Shown here: one piece after another, positions 45,150 through 57,720 of the stretch
Position numbering within the stretch: position 1 is the stretch's first letter
Layout of the letters: each line of letters begins with the position of its first letter
Source: Cytospora piceicola
Lineage: Eukaryota; Ascomycota; Sordariomycetes; Diaporthales; Cytosporaceae
Direction: 5' to 3'
Length of the DNA stretch: 64,000 nucleotides
Assembly (NCBI GenBank): GCA_023375675.1
Contig: JALQBC010000048.1
Location: forward strand, 124,001 to 188,000
Notes under the pieces: generated by a model
Database searches by the model: none
What the model saw: only the letters and a program-made list of their open reading frames with translations
What the model was told of the DNA's origin: nothing
Made by a program: the position numbers and the translations under genes

Positions 45150-48053
45150 ATGACGGCCCCTCCCGCCGCTGACATGGCCTCCTTCCCCCTTCCTGCCTCA
45201 GGCCATGTCGTTGCACCCGAACCCTCGGTCAAACTGACCAGGGGTCACAGTTGTGTCCTCTGTCAACAGCGCAAGGTTCGTTGTGACAAGCAAAAGCCGT
45301 GTGCCAACTGCGTCAAGGCTGGCGTCGGATGCAAGGTGGTGGCTCCTCAGCCTCCCCGCCGGCGAAAGAAGAAGCCCCAGGAGAGGGAGCTCATCGATCG
45401 CCTCCGGAAATACGAGTCCCTGCTCTCTCAGCATGGCGTCGACTTCGAACCTATTGGTCAGAACCTCAAGGCCTCGGACCCAGCCGCCGACGATGTCGAC
45501 GAGATAGAGCACGGCGTCGAGGGCTTGAGAACCTCCCCATCTCCAACTGGCCACGATGGAGGCCCTGGCGATAAGTAAGACTTTTGTGAATATGTGACAC
45601 ATGCTACCATCAGTCTGCTGACCACTCATGTTCACGAATCAGGCAACCCTTCAGATGGTTTCCTTTTCACAAAGATGTATGTAAACAGTCATACTTCACC
45701 TGTCTATGGCTCAGCCAAATACGTTCCCTTGGCCGTTTTCGCCTCCCCTGTGCCTCCATGCCTCAAACACCAACCCTGTGGCTACACGTCCCCCCTTCAA
45801 CCATTTCCTTCCTCGGATGAATGCTGTCTCTGGGCCAGGATTCATAATCATCTGTTAAATTGTTTTATTTCACTTGGTGTGATCGTGTCGGCCGAACCGG
45901 ATCCAGAGACGGGCAATGGAGTTGGAGTCCTCATCTGTCTGTCTTACATTCATTGCAGGCTGAGGCTGATGACATCTGTCTAGTATAAGGCCAGCGATTC
46001 CCAGCTTCGGGACTCTTCAGATGAAGGCTCCGAAGGTCCAATCATTCATCATGCCTTTGACAAGATGTTTGACGGCCAAGACGGTTTCCCTTTTGTGATT
46101 GGAGGCTCAAACGCATCAGTCACCGACTTTCATCCTCCGGGGGTGCAAGTACTGCAGCTGTGGCAAATATATCTAGAGAAAGTGAACCCTTTACTCAAGA
46201 TAACTCATACGCCTACCATCCAAGGTCAGCTGATCGAAGCAGCAGCGAACCCGGCCAAGATTTCGAAGCCACTCGAGGCCTTAATGTTCAGCATCTACTT
46301 CATTGCTGTCACGTCCATGACCGATGATGAAGTACAAGATACTTTCAATGAGGATAGGAACCGACTTCTGTCCAAGTATCATCATGGAACCCAGCAAGCC
46401 TTGATCAACGCTGGATTCATGAGAAGCCCCGAACTTGTTGTACTCCAGGCTTATGTTATGTACTTGGTACGCGAAAAAAATCCTTCCTGTTCCCGGCGAC
46501 TGATATGTTACTGACGAGACCAGTTCTGCATCCGCCAGTACACCGATCCACGCTCCCTCTTTTGTTTGATAGGCATCGCGGTCCGCGTAGCGCAGCGCTT
46601 AGGACTTCATCGAGATGGCGAGCAGTTCAACATGGCGCCATTCGAGGTCGAAATGCGGCGGCGACTATGGTGGCAGCTGGCATGCTATGACAAGAGGTTC
46701 GCCGAGATCACGGGCTCAGCCATCACCGCCTTGTCATCCAGCAGAGGGGACTGCAAGTGGCCCCTGAACATAAATGATACCGACCTACACGTCAACGCCA
46801 AGGGCCGCATCGCCCCGTATCCCGGGCCCACGGAGATGCTCTTCAGCCTCACGCGATTCGAATTGACAGCTGCCGCAGACCCCGACGGCATGCGGCCTGT
46901 ACCAAATCTAGGATCGGCCGGAGGCAAACCAAAATTCCAGTACAGCCCATCTCCCGCCTCGTCCGATGTCGTTACGAACGCCGCCAACCATAACCTCCCC
47001 AATGCAAACCTCGACAGCTACGTCAACTACATCGAAGATAGATATCTAAAACACTGTGATCCTAAAATTCCTCTACATCTATTTACCCTTTTAATGACCC
47101 GCCAATCTCTCTCAAAACTTCGCGTCATCGACTACTTATGCCACGGACACCTCCAACAAAACCCGGATCCCAACGCCCTACCACCAGGCCCCGAGCGGAT
47201 CCTTCGCGAGTCTATATTTGAGGAGGGGATCCGTGTCATCGAGTACGACATCCTGATTCAGTCGCACGAGGCGCTCCAGCCCTTCAAATGGTACACACTC
47301 ATGCACTTCCCTTTCCCGGCTTACATGTACCTCATTGGGGAGCTGAGGTACATCACGAGCGGCGAGAAGTGTGAGCGCGCCTGGGCGTCGATAATCGAGG
47401 ACCACGACAAGAGAGGAATGATGAAAAACATCAAGAGTCCTATGCACACCGCTATGGGAGGGCTGATGATCAAGGCCTGGGAGGAGCACGAGAGAGCCGA
47501 GGTTCAGATGGGAAGGCCAGTGCCGCCCAGGCCGAAGCTGGTGAACTTCCTGAAAGAACACCTGAAGAAGATGAAGACTACGAGCGATGAATCGTCATCG
47601 GCCCAGAGCAGAGGGCCGGGACTTAGCAGCAGGGCTAGCATCAGCACGACGACAGGCACAATGAGCTCAGGCGGCGCCAACGACAACCAAGGTGCTAAAC
47701 AGTCGCAACAGCACCAGCACCAGCACCAGCACCAGCAACAACAACAACAACAGCATCAACAACACCAGCAAGCGGAGATGGACATGCGCAGCGTGGGCAG
47801 CTCACCGCCCATGGTCTCAACAGCTGGTGGTGCCATAGACCCAATGAGCGGTGGCATGTTCGCGACGGGCGAGTTCGACGGCGTCAATCCGCACATGTTC
47901 GGCTCGGCTTTGATGCCGAGTGATATGGATTTCGGCCCGATGGACTGGAACACGATTTCAGCCTGGGGTGCACCGTTTGGCATGGCCGACGGTGGTTTTG
48001 GCCAGTACTCACACCCGGGAATGATGCCGGGTCCGGGGCCGGGTCCCCGGTAG
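45150..48053 (+). CDS. Zn2Cys6 transcription factor with fungal-specific regulatory domain
   Basis: Exons 45150-45574, 45643-45676, 45984-46466 and 46524-48053 give 823 residues. The DNA-binding motif is CVLCQQRKVRCDKQKP, then CANCVKAGVGC (C-x2-C-x6-C-x5-C-x2-C-x6-C, ~36-62). A basic linker PRRRKKKPQ and a short coiled coil (RLRKYESLLSQHG) for dimerisation follow. The regulatory domain includes MFDGQDGFPFVIGG, VNPLLKITHTPTIQG and the core GIAVRVAQRLGLHRDG ... EMRRRLWWQL. The tail has His/Gln repeats and a Gly/Met/Pro-rich end. Exon 2 is only 34 nt and intron 2 is 307 nt with a TCTAG acceptor. The region between the coiled coil and DSSDEGSE is shorter than usual, so a small exon may be missed there. 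Targets are unknown; the divergent MFS gene is a natural candidate. Confidence 0.9.
47703..47770 (+). repeat. CAG/CAC-CAA trinucleotide tract coding Gln/His
   Basis: Repeats of CAGCAC, then CAACAACAA, inside the last exon of the Zn2Cys6 gene encode an alternating His/Gln run. Such tracts often vary in length between strains. Confidence 0.85.
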
Positions 48054-49189
48054 GTACAGTAGATCATGGGGGAGTAGTGGAATCTGGATTACGTCTTGCA
48101 GATAAGGGGTTTGCATATGGGAAGTAGGAAGAGCATTATCCAGCACCTCAGCAGGGAAGGCAGGCTTGTTTATTATGCACCACTGTAAGCATCGGAGAGG
48201 AGGATCATCTTCCATACTGTTTTTATCTGTATCAAGTACATATGCTACTAATCTATCCATATTTGGAACAACATTCGAGATGGTTTCATCCCACCTGACC
48301 TATTCATTCACGTGTCTTGTTCACATACCCGTGCCGAATTGGTAGCCACCTTACCGGTATAGTCAAAGAGCAGTTCGTTGATAGATACACATGATCTAGC
48401 CACTCCAGGGAATATCATCTCTGTTTCCCAGAGGCTCAGTGGCTCAGTAACGTGAGGTATTCCAAGGAGCCAGAGAACACCCTCGCCCACCATACCTCAG
48501 GTTCCCTGTGCTTGAAACGCAGCTCCAAAGCTACTTACTTGCAGTCCAATGTAACCCAATGGATTTCCTTCAGTTCAAGGGGCTCGGGATGCTTGTAGGA
48601 AAACAAGAGCCTGTGGCCCTGTGGCCCGGAAAGGGAGGTCGTTGGCAAATCTGACATCCGTCTGCCATTATGTAAATATCTGGGGTACGGCCATACTACA
48701 ATGGCTTGCAATGGTGATAACACTGTTGAATATTGTTCTCCTTCAGTAGTACCTAGTAATGACCTGATTATATTGTGATATGCACTTACTTCATTGACAT
48801 GTCCGGCAAACGAGGCTCCCTCTCTTTTTGCATCAGCCGGTAATCTTCATACACACGCGTGCATGGCGCTGGAACGGTCTCACAGGAGTATACATCCGGG
48901 TTGCTGAAGCTCAAGGGTACAGTCCTCTCTCTGCCACTGTGCAACACGGAGAAGGTACGAGTGAGTATGCAGGTTTCAAACAACTTCAAATTCATCCTAC
49001 ACAACTTCAACGACAAGCAGAAAATGTTCCAAGAAAACAAACAATGCAAGGGGTATATAAGTGTACAAAAGCCTCCGGGTCTCAAGGGACCCTATTTCTA
49101 ATTTCCACCCCCTCCCCTTCCGCCTCAACCCCCTATCGTGTCGTACCAGTTGACCGTCTTTGTGTATCTGCGTCTTTCCATCCGCAAGA
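48054..49189. other. Intergenic region between convergent transcription-factor genes
   Basis: About 1.1 kb of 3' flank shared by the two regulators. No gene is seen. Frames of 121 aa and 99 aa overlap on opposite strands near 48.8-49.2 kb and have no features. Confidence 0.55.
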
Positions 49190-52100
49190 TTAAACCATAG
49201 TCCCAAAGTTCAACTGCACGCAATTACTCAGGAGCATTGCGCCCTCGTGCAGCAGCTCCCACCTCGTAGTCAAGAACGTCTCCTTTAGCACCAAAAGCAG
49301 CGAGCTGTTGTTGTTCAGCCCCTTCATAGTCCTCAAGTCCTCCGGCCAGCTCACCCCGCCGAAAGTCCGCAGGTATGCCCTCATCTGGTGTACCCTCTCT
49401 GCCCGGGAGCTCGGGACCACGACGTCCGGGCACGGGCCCTCCAGCGCGTGTCCGTAGCTCCACACCACAAGGGCCGCGAAGTACAGCACCCAGGGTCTGT
49501 TGAGGAGGACGTCGTCGCGAGCGCAATAGGGCAACTCCGTCTCTGAGTGGGACTGGCTGTTGAAGCCGTTACTTGGGTGGGGGTTACCGCTCTGGTCGAG
49601 GAGGACCGAGCAGAGGAATTTCAGGGCGTACCATGTGGCATCCCGGGCCCTGACAGAGGGCGCCCAGATGTCCTTCATACGCCGCTGCGCACTGCTAAGG
49701 TCCTGAGCCCCGATGGCCCGGCCGAGAAGGCGTTTGGCGCGTGCGAAGATCTGGCAGTCGACGATGTCGACATGCATTGCCAAGTGCGCGAGATGGTGCA
49801 GTACCACACGGCTCTCGAAAACCACATTTGCGTCATCACGACCGGACGAGTCAAACCGGTACGGGTCGGCGGGATTGCCGCTCCATTTCAAGGATTTGTC
49901 GAAGTCTGCCTTCCAATAATCGAAAGCCTTGGTGAGAGTGCCACGCCACTTGTCGCGTCCGCCCAGAGCTGAGGAAACACCTCCTCCCAGCGAGTTGACC
50001 TGGAGATCGCGTTGGTTCATGTGCCAGCTGACGTTCAGAAGCCCTGCCATGAGGATCATCCGTCCGAAGCAGTTCGTCTGGACTTCTTGAGAACTGAGTG
50101 TCCGCTTCAGGCCTTCTAGGAAAGGTATAGACTTGATGCCATTCGACATAAGGTTCGCCTCAATCCTTCCGACTTCAGCTCCACTCTGGGCCTTCCACAA
50201 TTTCTCGTCGCAAGGCAAGGGAAGACGCATCTCGTGAGCCACCATGACAGTCGAGTGGCCGAACATGGTTGCGTGTATCGAGTCAATGATGAAAGCGGCA
50301 AAGGCAGCCCGACGAGTAGCCTCGTTTGTGATCCAATGATTCCACCACTCATCTGGTGTGTGAGCCACACCCGAAGCAGATGATTGTCTAGAGCCATTCT
50401 TGTCCTCTCTCGGATTGGGAGGAGAATCTAAAGCCGACTTTCCGATAAGCGAGCGACCACGACGCATGAGGGTGATAGTCGTTGCGTGGTGTATGTGTGC
50501 CCGCTCGTGCAACTCTCTTGTTGAGTACATCTTCTCGTAGAGCTCCAGATGGATCAGTGTCTGAAATACCCATAGTTTTGCTGGAGGCCTGAAGCTGCTG
50601 TCCATGAACGTCTCCCACCTAAGATGCCAGGCTAAGAAGTTCGAGAGTTCGGCCCCAGCAACTGTGACCCTCTGCCCGTAGGCCTTGTCCAGGCAAGCTG
50701 CCCCGATGGATATGATAGAAATCAGCAACAGAGTCGGAGTCCTTTCAGGGGAGAAGGTGGGTTTGTGGAGGATGGGTATTTGATCGCTGAAGTGGACCCA
50801 GTATGAGCCGATGTAAGCCTGCATCATCTTTCGGCTCAACATGTGCTCGTCAGTTCGCTCGCCTTCGATGAAGCCTTCCCTCTTGTGCTCGACCGGGGCG
50901 CGTCCATTTTCATGAAACCGCTCCTTGATGAACTCGAAAATCTCATTTGACTTTTCCTCGGAAATCACGGACTCTGGGAGATTTTGGTCAAGCAAATTGT
51001 TCACTGCCATGACTTGCTGTGGCTCAGCAGTGGGAAAGTAGCCCATCTGATTAGGCTCGGTCCCATAGTACGGGACACTATATCGATTTGCAAATTCACC
51101 ATAGCTAGTTGATGTCAGCCTGAGTGAAACTACCGCATAACGAGATCAAAAGGCTTACTTGTTGTACTGAGGCACCATGCGATTTACAGGAGTGCCGTCA
51201 GGTGCCTGGGTGTTAAACAGATATGCCATGAAGTCCTCTGGCATGCCGACATTTGGGGATCTGTTGAGAACGCTGTCACTTCCGAATACCGGTATGGTCG
51301 TTTGGCTCGTCATATTGTCGAGCAGGACCATCTCCCCGGCAGATTGTGGCTGAGCGTGGGGGTATTCGTTTATTCCTTGTTGTGGGGTATATGCCTGTCC
51401 GCTTTCTCTAGTCACAGTCGCTGATGAAGCGGTTGACGCGAAGTTGGATGGAGGGAGACTGAACGGAGGAAAAGATGTCTGCCCGGAATACGGAGTCGCC
51501 GATTGGGGAGTACTGCTAGGATGCCCCTGGAAACCGTGCTGGGACGCTGGAGACAGAACTCCATAAGGGCCGACATTTGTCTGTACTGACGGCCGTTGTG
51601 GGCCATTGGGGGAATGATGCGGTGGTGGGTGGCCCGAGACAGGGCCGTATGCAGGACTCGGTCGCATGTAGTTGGCACCATTGGTATGGGCACCGTTTGG
51701 ATGTGGATATACAGGCGGGGTATTGGTCAAAGGGGTGTATGGGCTTGCCGCGGCATCTTGAAACTGTGAGTGGTGCGGGTGAGGCCCAACATAACCGCTT
51801 CCAGGTCTGTTGGTCTCAGGAGAAAGCGAGCCAGGAGCAGGAAACGGATGCCGACCATCATTAGCAGGTGAGACCTGACTAATCATCGAGTCTCGTCGAC
51901 TGAGCGCTGAACCTTTTGCTGTATGCCGGTCCCTATGCCTATTGCAAAGATCGAGGCGAACAAATTGACGTGTGCAGTCTGGGAAATCACATTTGTAGAT
52001 CTGCTTTGGGCTGTGATTCAACTGATGCCGATATCTAAGAACGTTGTTAGTATCAACTCCCACCGGTATGGAATACTGGTGTTTCTCACAGGTGTTCGGC

Positions 52101-52412
52101 TCTCGAATAGCTCTTCCCACAGCCATCATGAGGACATTCGAACTTTTTATCGAGACCTTTGCGACTTCGCCGCCGTTTCCGCGCCGGCCCATCCTCTCCA
52201 TTCGAAGAGCCTTCGAGATTTTCATCCCCGTCGTCTTGGTGGCCAACTCCAAGGTCATCAACACTAGGTCTTGCTCTTACTTTCGCCTGGTTTCGTGGTC
52301 GTCCTCGCTCCACGTCGTCCTCGTGTCTATTGTTATCCGGTGGAGTTGGCTCCTGAGTTGGAGACATGGCCCCTGAGGGTAACATGGCCGATGATGGTAG
52401 TATTGAGGTCAT
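49190..52412 (-). CDS. C2H2 zinc-finger transcription factor with fungal-specific regulatory domain
   Basis: Exons 52412-52090, 52034-51159 and 51104-49190 give 1037 residues. Two tandem C2H2 fingers (~92-145) are ECPHDGCGKSYSRAEHL-YRHQLNH and CDFPDCTRQFVRLDLCNRH; both fit C-x4-C-x12-H-x3-H. A basic KRRRSRKGLDKK patch precedes them. Residues ~150-400 are Pro/Ser/Gln/His-rich and disordered. The C-terminal part (~430-1037) is a fungal transcription factor domain (YWVHFSDQIPILHKPTF, LLISIISIGAACLDKAYG, NEATRRAAFAAFIID). This pairing of two C2H2 fingers with a fungal-type regulatory domain is a known class in filamentous ascomycetes, but I cannot assign an ortholog. The introns are 55 and 54 nt with GTGAGA and GTAAGC donors. 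The first intron interrupts finger 1. Confidence 0.92.
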
Positions 52413-53941
52413 TTTATTGACTGATAAGTCCAGTGGGCTGGTGCTCTTTCGAACAGCACTGCGCCCGTCGTCACACGATACGGGAGGGGCTGAGACACCG
52501 TCGACAGAAAACAAGAGAGTTTGATGTTGGGGTAACAAGTCTCTGGCGCCGAGCGAATGGGACACCGTCCGGGGGGGTTGGTTACACCACAGTCCAGGCC
52601 AACCCAGCCCAGCCCAGCTCAACGGTGTCTTTCCTCGGAGATCGGCGATGCGTGTGTCGCCAACCTGCTTTTCCAACCAGGATCGCCTTCGAGGTCTGCG
52701 CGGTACCTTGATCGAAAATAGCGATACCAATACGCGTGTTCGAGGCTCGCGCTGTCAAGGTTTGACTTCTCCCGGTAATAATCTGGCGTTTAGTAGTTCA
52801 TGTTTGGAAGTACTTGTGCGACTACTAGGATCGCGCACAGAGACGGACTCTGCAAGATCTTGCGGCTACAATGGATACCTCGACCAAGTTGTCTTGTTTA
52901 GAGATAGAGCAAGAAGGGGGAAGGCTTGTTGAGAGCTCTATATGAAGTTAGCAGAAGGTCAACCACGGCCCCGTATAATGAAAGATCCAGAAGTAATTCG
53001 GGTAATGCAGACACTGAGAGAAAGAAGGGTCTTGTCTGGGGATGTGGGTAGCAACGGCACTAAAAGATGAGACACAGGGAGGAACAGGTTGCGCTGTAAG
53101 AGGAAAAGCCGACAAGCCCCGGGGGTGTCCTCCCTTGCCACCTGCCTCCTCACAACAGTCTCCCCGGCGGATTTCCTTCTATGGGTCGAATTCTCCTGTT
53201 ATAGCCCTCTCTGAGATAGCATCTTGGAAGGACATACAACGGTGAGACCGTTCAGCTGGGAAACAGCTTGTCTTTTGACAGCGTATTCCGCGCAATTGCG
53301 TAGGCAGCATCAAAGGACTGCAGTATAACAATCAGCCAGCCCCTTGTAGAGAAGCAAGCAATGTCCCAATATAAACCACGTATTGATCGCAGCAAGAAAA
53401 GCCATGGCTAGTCTCCCTATGTGCAAGTGTGTATATGCGTATGCGTGGATTGTATTTGTGCGGCCCGTGCAATGACGAGGACATGAGTACAATCAAGTTT
53501 GAACGTGATGGGATAGATAGAATAGTAATGACCATAGTGCATTGTGGTGGAATCTTTGGAGGGGAGGGTGCCAAGTCAAGAGTGGCCCCGCCGCGGGAAG
53601 AGACATGACAAGAACATCTGAGAGGGGATCCAGCCCAGCGGACTGGAGATCCGGGGAAGAGCCAAAGTACAGCACTCGCATAAGATGCGCATTAGGGATG
53701 TGACAGAAAGTCACGGGCCGGGGAATGAAAATGAGAAAGTAAGAGGCGCATTACTGACCTGAGGAGGCTGTGGGGGTCAAGTCAAGCTCGAGTTTCTAGA
53801 AGATAGAAAGAAGCCTGGTGAGGCCGTGTCTTGCAGAGTGGATGGTCGGTCGTTTTGCGGAGGACGTGGGGTGTCGATCGAAGGAGAAGTCAGAACATCC
53901 CAAGGCGGACAAGTGCAACCTCATTAGACAATTGTCCGTCG

Positions 53942-53970
53942 CACACACACACACACACACAGACAGACAA
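53942..53970. repeat. CA dinucleotide microsatellite
   Basis: Ten CA units followed by GACAGACA, in the gene-free region. Confidence 0.9.
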
Positions 53971-54175
53971 AGAGAGAGGCACAGATGACAGTCTCGCGGG
54001 TTGGTAGTCGGCGTGAGGCTGCTGTCGAAAAGGAAATGTTCCGTATGGGAGACGCTGTTTCTGAAACGCCAACGGGGCTCAACGGTCCAGGCGTTTCTTG
54101 TCTTTGAATTTGGACTCGCACGCACAGAGGTTTGAAAGTCTGGGGGACCGATCCCGTTGAAGAGCCCTGAAAAGG

Positions 54176-54273
54176 TTTCAAGGTTTCAAGGTTAAGGGCT
54201 CCAAAGTTCCAAGGTTCCAAGGTTCCAAGGTTTCGAGGTTCCTAGGTTTCGAGGTTCCTAGGTTCCTAGGTTC
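54176..54273. repeat. AAGGTTCC tandem array
   Basis: About twelve 8-bp units vary among AAGGTTTC, AAGGTTCC, GAGGTTCC and TAGGTTCC. Some junctions create CCTAGG, the centre of the dispersed TACCTAGGTA palindrome. Confidence 0.88.
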
Positions 54274-57200
54274 CTTTCGCTGTCGTCGTTTCCTACTTGG
54301 TTCCTGGGCACCTGGGGAAGTGGGATGAATGGAGAAACGGGAACGGGAACACTGGAAAGTGTGGGGGTGCATCTTTATTTATTCGCAGTGCCACTCACTG
54401 TCAAACTGGTGCCACAGCAGATTGTGTGGCCCAGTGGCCCAGTGGGCCAGCCGCCCCCGGGTTCTCATTCCCATTCATTCCCCATTTCTGCCACACCCTG
54501 CCCGGCCATCTTACACTACTGCGGATTGCTTTACGGTACTACCTACTTGATCAAGATACATGGACATGCGCCACATCATTAACATGCAGCAGTAGCCCGG
54601 GAAAAGGTTCTGTCCAGTTCGCCTAAGAGAATGAGCTATCCTAAAAAAAGACATCTAGTGTCTGGTGTATGTCTGTCTCCCTTGTCTCGTGAACATTGCC
54701 GTCATGGTTCATGAGAGCCCTCAGTGAGTGACCCACACTCGCTTCCGGTTGTGGATACATATGATTCCCATCTTAGGAGAACGCCGTGATAAGGCAAGCG
54801 GCAAACCGCGAAGGCAGCCAAGATCCTTTCCTAATTACGACGCTTCCTATTGCGATCCCTACCTACCTACATACCTACCTAGGTATACTTGAGTATGCAC
54901 CTACGCAGGTGTCCAGGTCCTGGCCCTGGCCATGACCTGATCAGCCATCATCAGAACGCCTCGCCCGGTCGAGTATACACCATAATAATACCGAGCACTC
55001 CACAACTGGGCTTGCGTCGGTGCCATGCTTGCCCCTGCTTGTCTGCTCGTGTGGGACCCATATTTTAAGCCGGGGCATCTCGCGATCAAGGCTCGTCGAT
55101 CTTGTAGATCCACCACAAGACGAACTACCTAGTTATGTAAGGACCTAGGTATAAGTACCATACGACTGCGGGACAGAGTACATATGGATCGATGCAGCTT
55201 CTCCCATTCGGCATCTTCTCCGTCTTCTTGCTCTTCTCAACCATTCTAAACTAGAGCTGCTGACACTGCACTACTGACGTATAGAGCAGTGAGATTGGAC
55301 TCTAGGATATCGTCGGGGTTCCGAGGTTCTGGGGGTCTGACAGGGATCCCATCCTGCCAGCGCCTTGTCTGGGAGACACAGATACATGACTATGGAGTGC
55401 AGGAGCCCACCGAGACCCCTTTCGGGTTGCCGGCAAGGGAATGTGGTGAATAGTAATACATGGTATATGCATGCCGTCACACTCCTGATGATACAGACCC
55501 GGCAGGCACGGTGAACATGCGCAAAGTCCGAGGGTGCGCTGCGGCTGTAGACCGTCGGGGTCGTCATGTGCCTCCCCTCCTCGAATGGCATGTAGGAGCA
55601 GATCTCAGCGACACAGCTCATCGACAGAGCCATACAGCCAGGCCGTCAGGATCTGCGAGACCATTGTCTTTGCACGTCATCTGCCACGGGCATCGAGCGT
55701 CGAATGGCACAGCGCCTCTTCGCCGGCGGACCTGGCCGGAAGCCGGAACTTTTCACAATGTGAAATCCACCGTTGAGCATCTTGCTCAGGACGAGTTTCC
55801 ATTCCAAAATTTTCCCGGCACCTTGGAAAATTACTCCTGCTGAAAGTCTTCATTGAAAGTCTTCAACACCAAGCCCGCTTCCTTTTACTGCTGTGACAGT
55901 TGCGACATGGAAGGTTCAACAATATGCGACTCCTCACTATGCAGGTCAAATACGCGCTGCTCGTTGTCGCTCAATAACACGGTCATTCCTGTCTCGAGAC
56001 CGACGAGCAAAGATGATTGGTGCGACTTTCTCACACGCTGAACTCTGTGTGTATAGGCCAACCTTTGGGCGTATCCCCAATCGAACTCGACCATGCTGGA
56101 CAACATGCCTTGTGAGCCACCATTTCTTGTCTTTCCATTCAAGGCTTGCAGACTCGGTAAGGGCTACAGCCACATCGTGCGGTAAATGAGAGAGACTATC
56201 GACAATGATAGCTCTGGCGTGGTTTTTTTTGATCACTGTTGACACTCCAGCCGTCATGAGGGGGGCAGGGGCTGCTTTGGGCCAGGGTCTGAAGCCCTCC
56301 CTGAGCGGACGCGAGCGCAGCCTCTAGGAGTTTGACTGGCTTCCAAGGTTATAGCGGGCTGGGTTAACGGACACAAAACGTTGACTACTAGTAGGTTCCA
56401 AGGTTGTCTTCACCCAACAGCGTCCAGACCCATCCTTGGCATAAGCTAGGGACGGATAGACCAGGCAAGCGCGGCCGGGGGACCCGTATGTCAAACCATA
56501 CAGCTGGGTATATGGTATAGCACGTTGTTTGACGTGGGGGTTCTAGATGGTGTTGACTACCAGTGGCGCTGGTCGAGTCTTTTCTTTAAAAGCCCAGGCT
56601 AGGAGGACCTAGTCGATTTGACAGCCCGCCGAGGTGTGTATCGATGTTCTGTTGTGTTATCGCCCAGGACTACTCCCATCCACTCATCTGACCTACACAA
56701 TGGCGTGACGGTTCAATGCTCACCTGCAGTAGCACGTGAGGGCATGATCCTCACTGGGTAAGGGAACCTCTGTCGACTCGCATGCAGCCAGACGCGATGT
56801 ACAGTCAGATTCCTCGGAGCGAGATGTTCCACGATATGCCGCCAGTAAGATTTTCCATCTTCGGAAGTGAGGGACTCGCGACTCCGCGTCCGGCTACAAC
56901 CGACATGACCTTACTAGGTAGGTATTTACATAGTAGTCAAGTGTCCAGCGAAGCCTCCCGTCGTGGTGAGGTAACACACGTGATCGGTTGAGGCTGCAGT
57001 GAGTGAGACTCGCCGTGCGGTCCGGAGGTTTGCGACAAGAAAGTGAGTGCTTATTAGTTTTGTAGAGGGTGAACGACAAAGCCTAACGCTACCGTGATAA
57101 CCAACCACCTGGAAAAGACGCGTTCAAGATTGCAAGGTTACCTTCCAAGGCTACTTATAAAAACTTCCTGGGAAACTTTCTTCAGGTCCAGTGCTGCATC

Positions 57201-57720
57201 GGTCTGAGGAACATCGAGTTCGCCTGTCGACGAAGACTGGGACTGTCGACTGACTCGGTGTCGTTTGCAAACACTGATGAGAATAGATATTGAAACAATT
57301 GTTGAAGTTCAAATGGGGTCAGTTTATTGATGAAGCTTTAAAAGGTGGGGCAGAAAGAATCCCTGTAGCCCGCCGGCGCAACATCCCATTGATGGCGTCA
57401 ATCTGACCCCACCTGCGGCGCCTTGTTCCAGGTGCCAGGCTGCCAGGGCGCGGGCGGACGGCTGACAGGCTGGCGGGCTGGCAGGACAGGGAGTGCGGCT
57501 ACTGTTAGAAACTGCCCAGGTGCCTGCCTAGTTTGGCGAGCGCAGTACCAGAATACCTACTCTTTCCCAAATCGATTTCGACTGTGGTCTTCAATCGACA
57601 TTTGAGCCAACGAATACGATGCTGTATTTCCTGGGACCTTCACCGCTGCAGCCTCTCGATCTCTAGCATCTCTCGAATCTTTGAAAATAAGGCACCTTCC
57701 CACCCTCGTCTCTACTCTTC

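Larger units (their letters stand above)
52413..57720. other. 5.3 kb gene-free stretch
   Basis: I see no recognisable gene on either strand; open frames reach ~127 aa only. It includes the likely promoter and leader of the C2H2 gene, a CA repeat, an AAGGTTCC array, a CAGGTGCC/GGCTGGCGGGCTGGC-rich patch (57420-57490) and one TACCTAGGTA (54876-54885). The stretch 55.2-57.3 kb is non-repetitive and could hold a non-coding RNA or an unrecognised multi-exon gene. Confidence 0.45.

Noticed and set aside
20356..48053. A secondary-metabolite gene cluster
   Set aside because: A methyltransferase, P450, transporter and Zn2Cys6 factor are present, but they are spread over 28 kb among housekeeping-type genes and no backbone synthase is seen.
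54176..54273. Heat-shock element array
   Set aside because: The TTCC words repeat every 8 bp in the same orientation, whereas heat-shock elements need alternating GAA/TTC every 5 bp.
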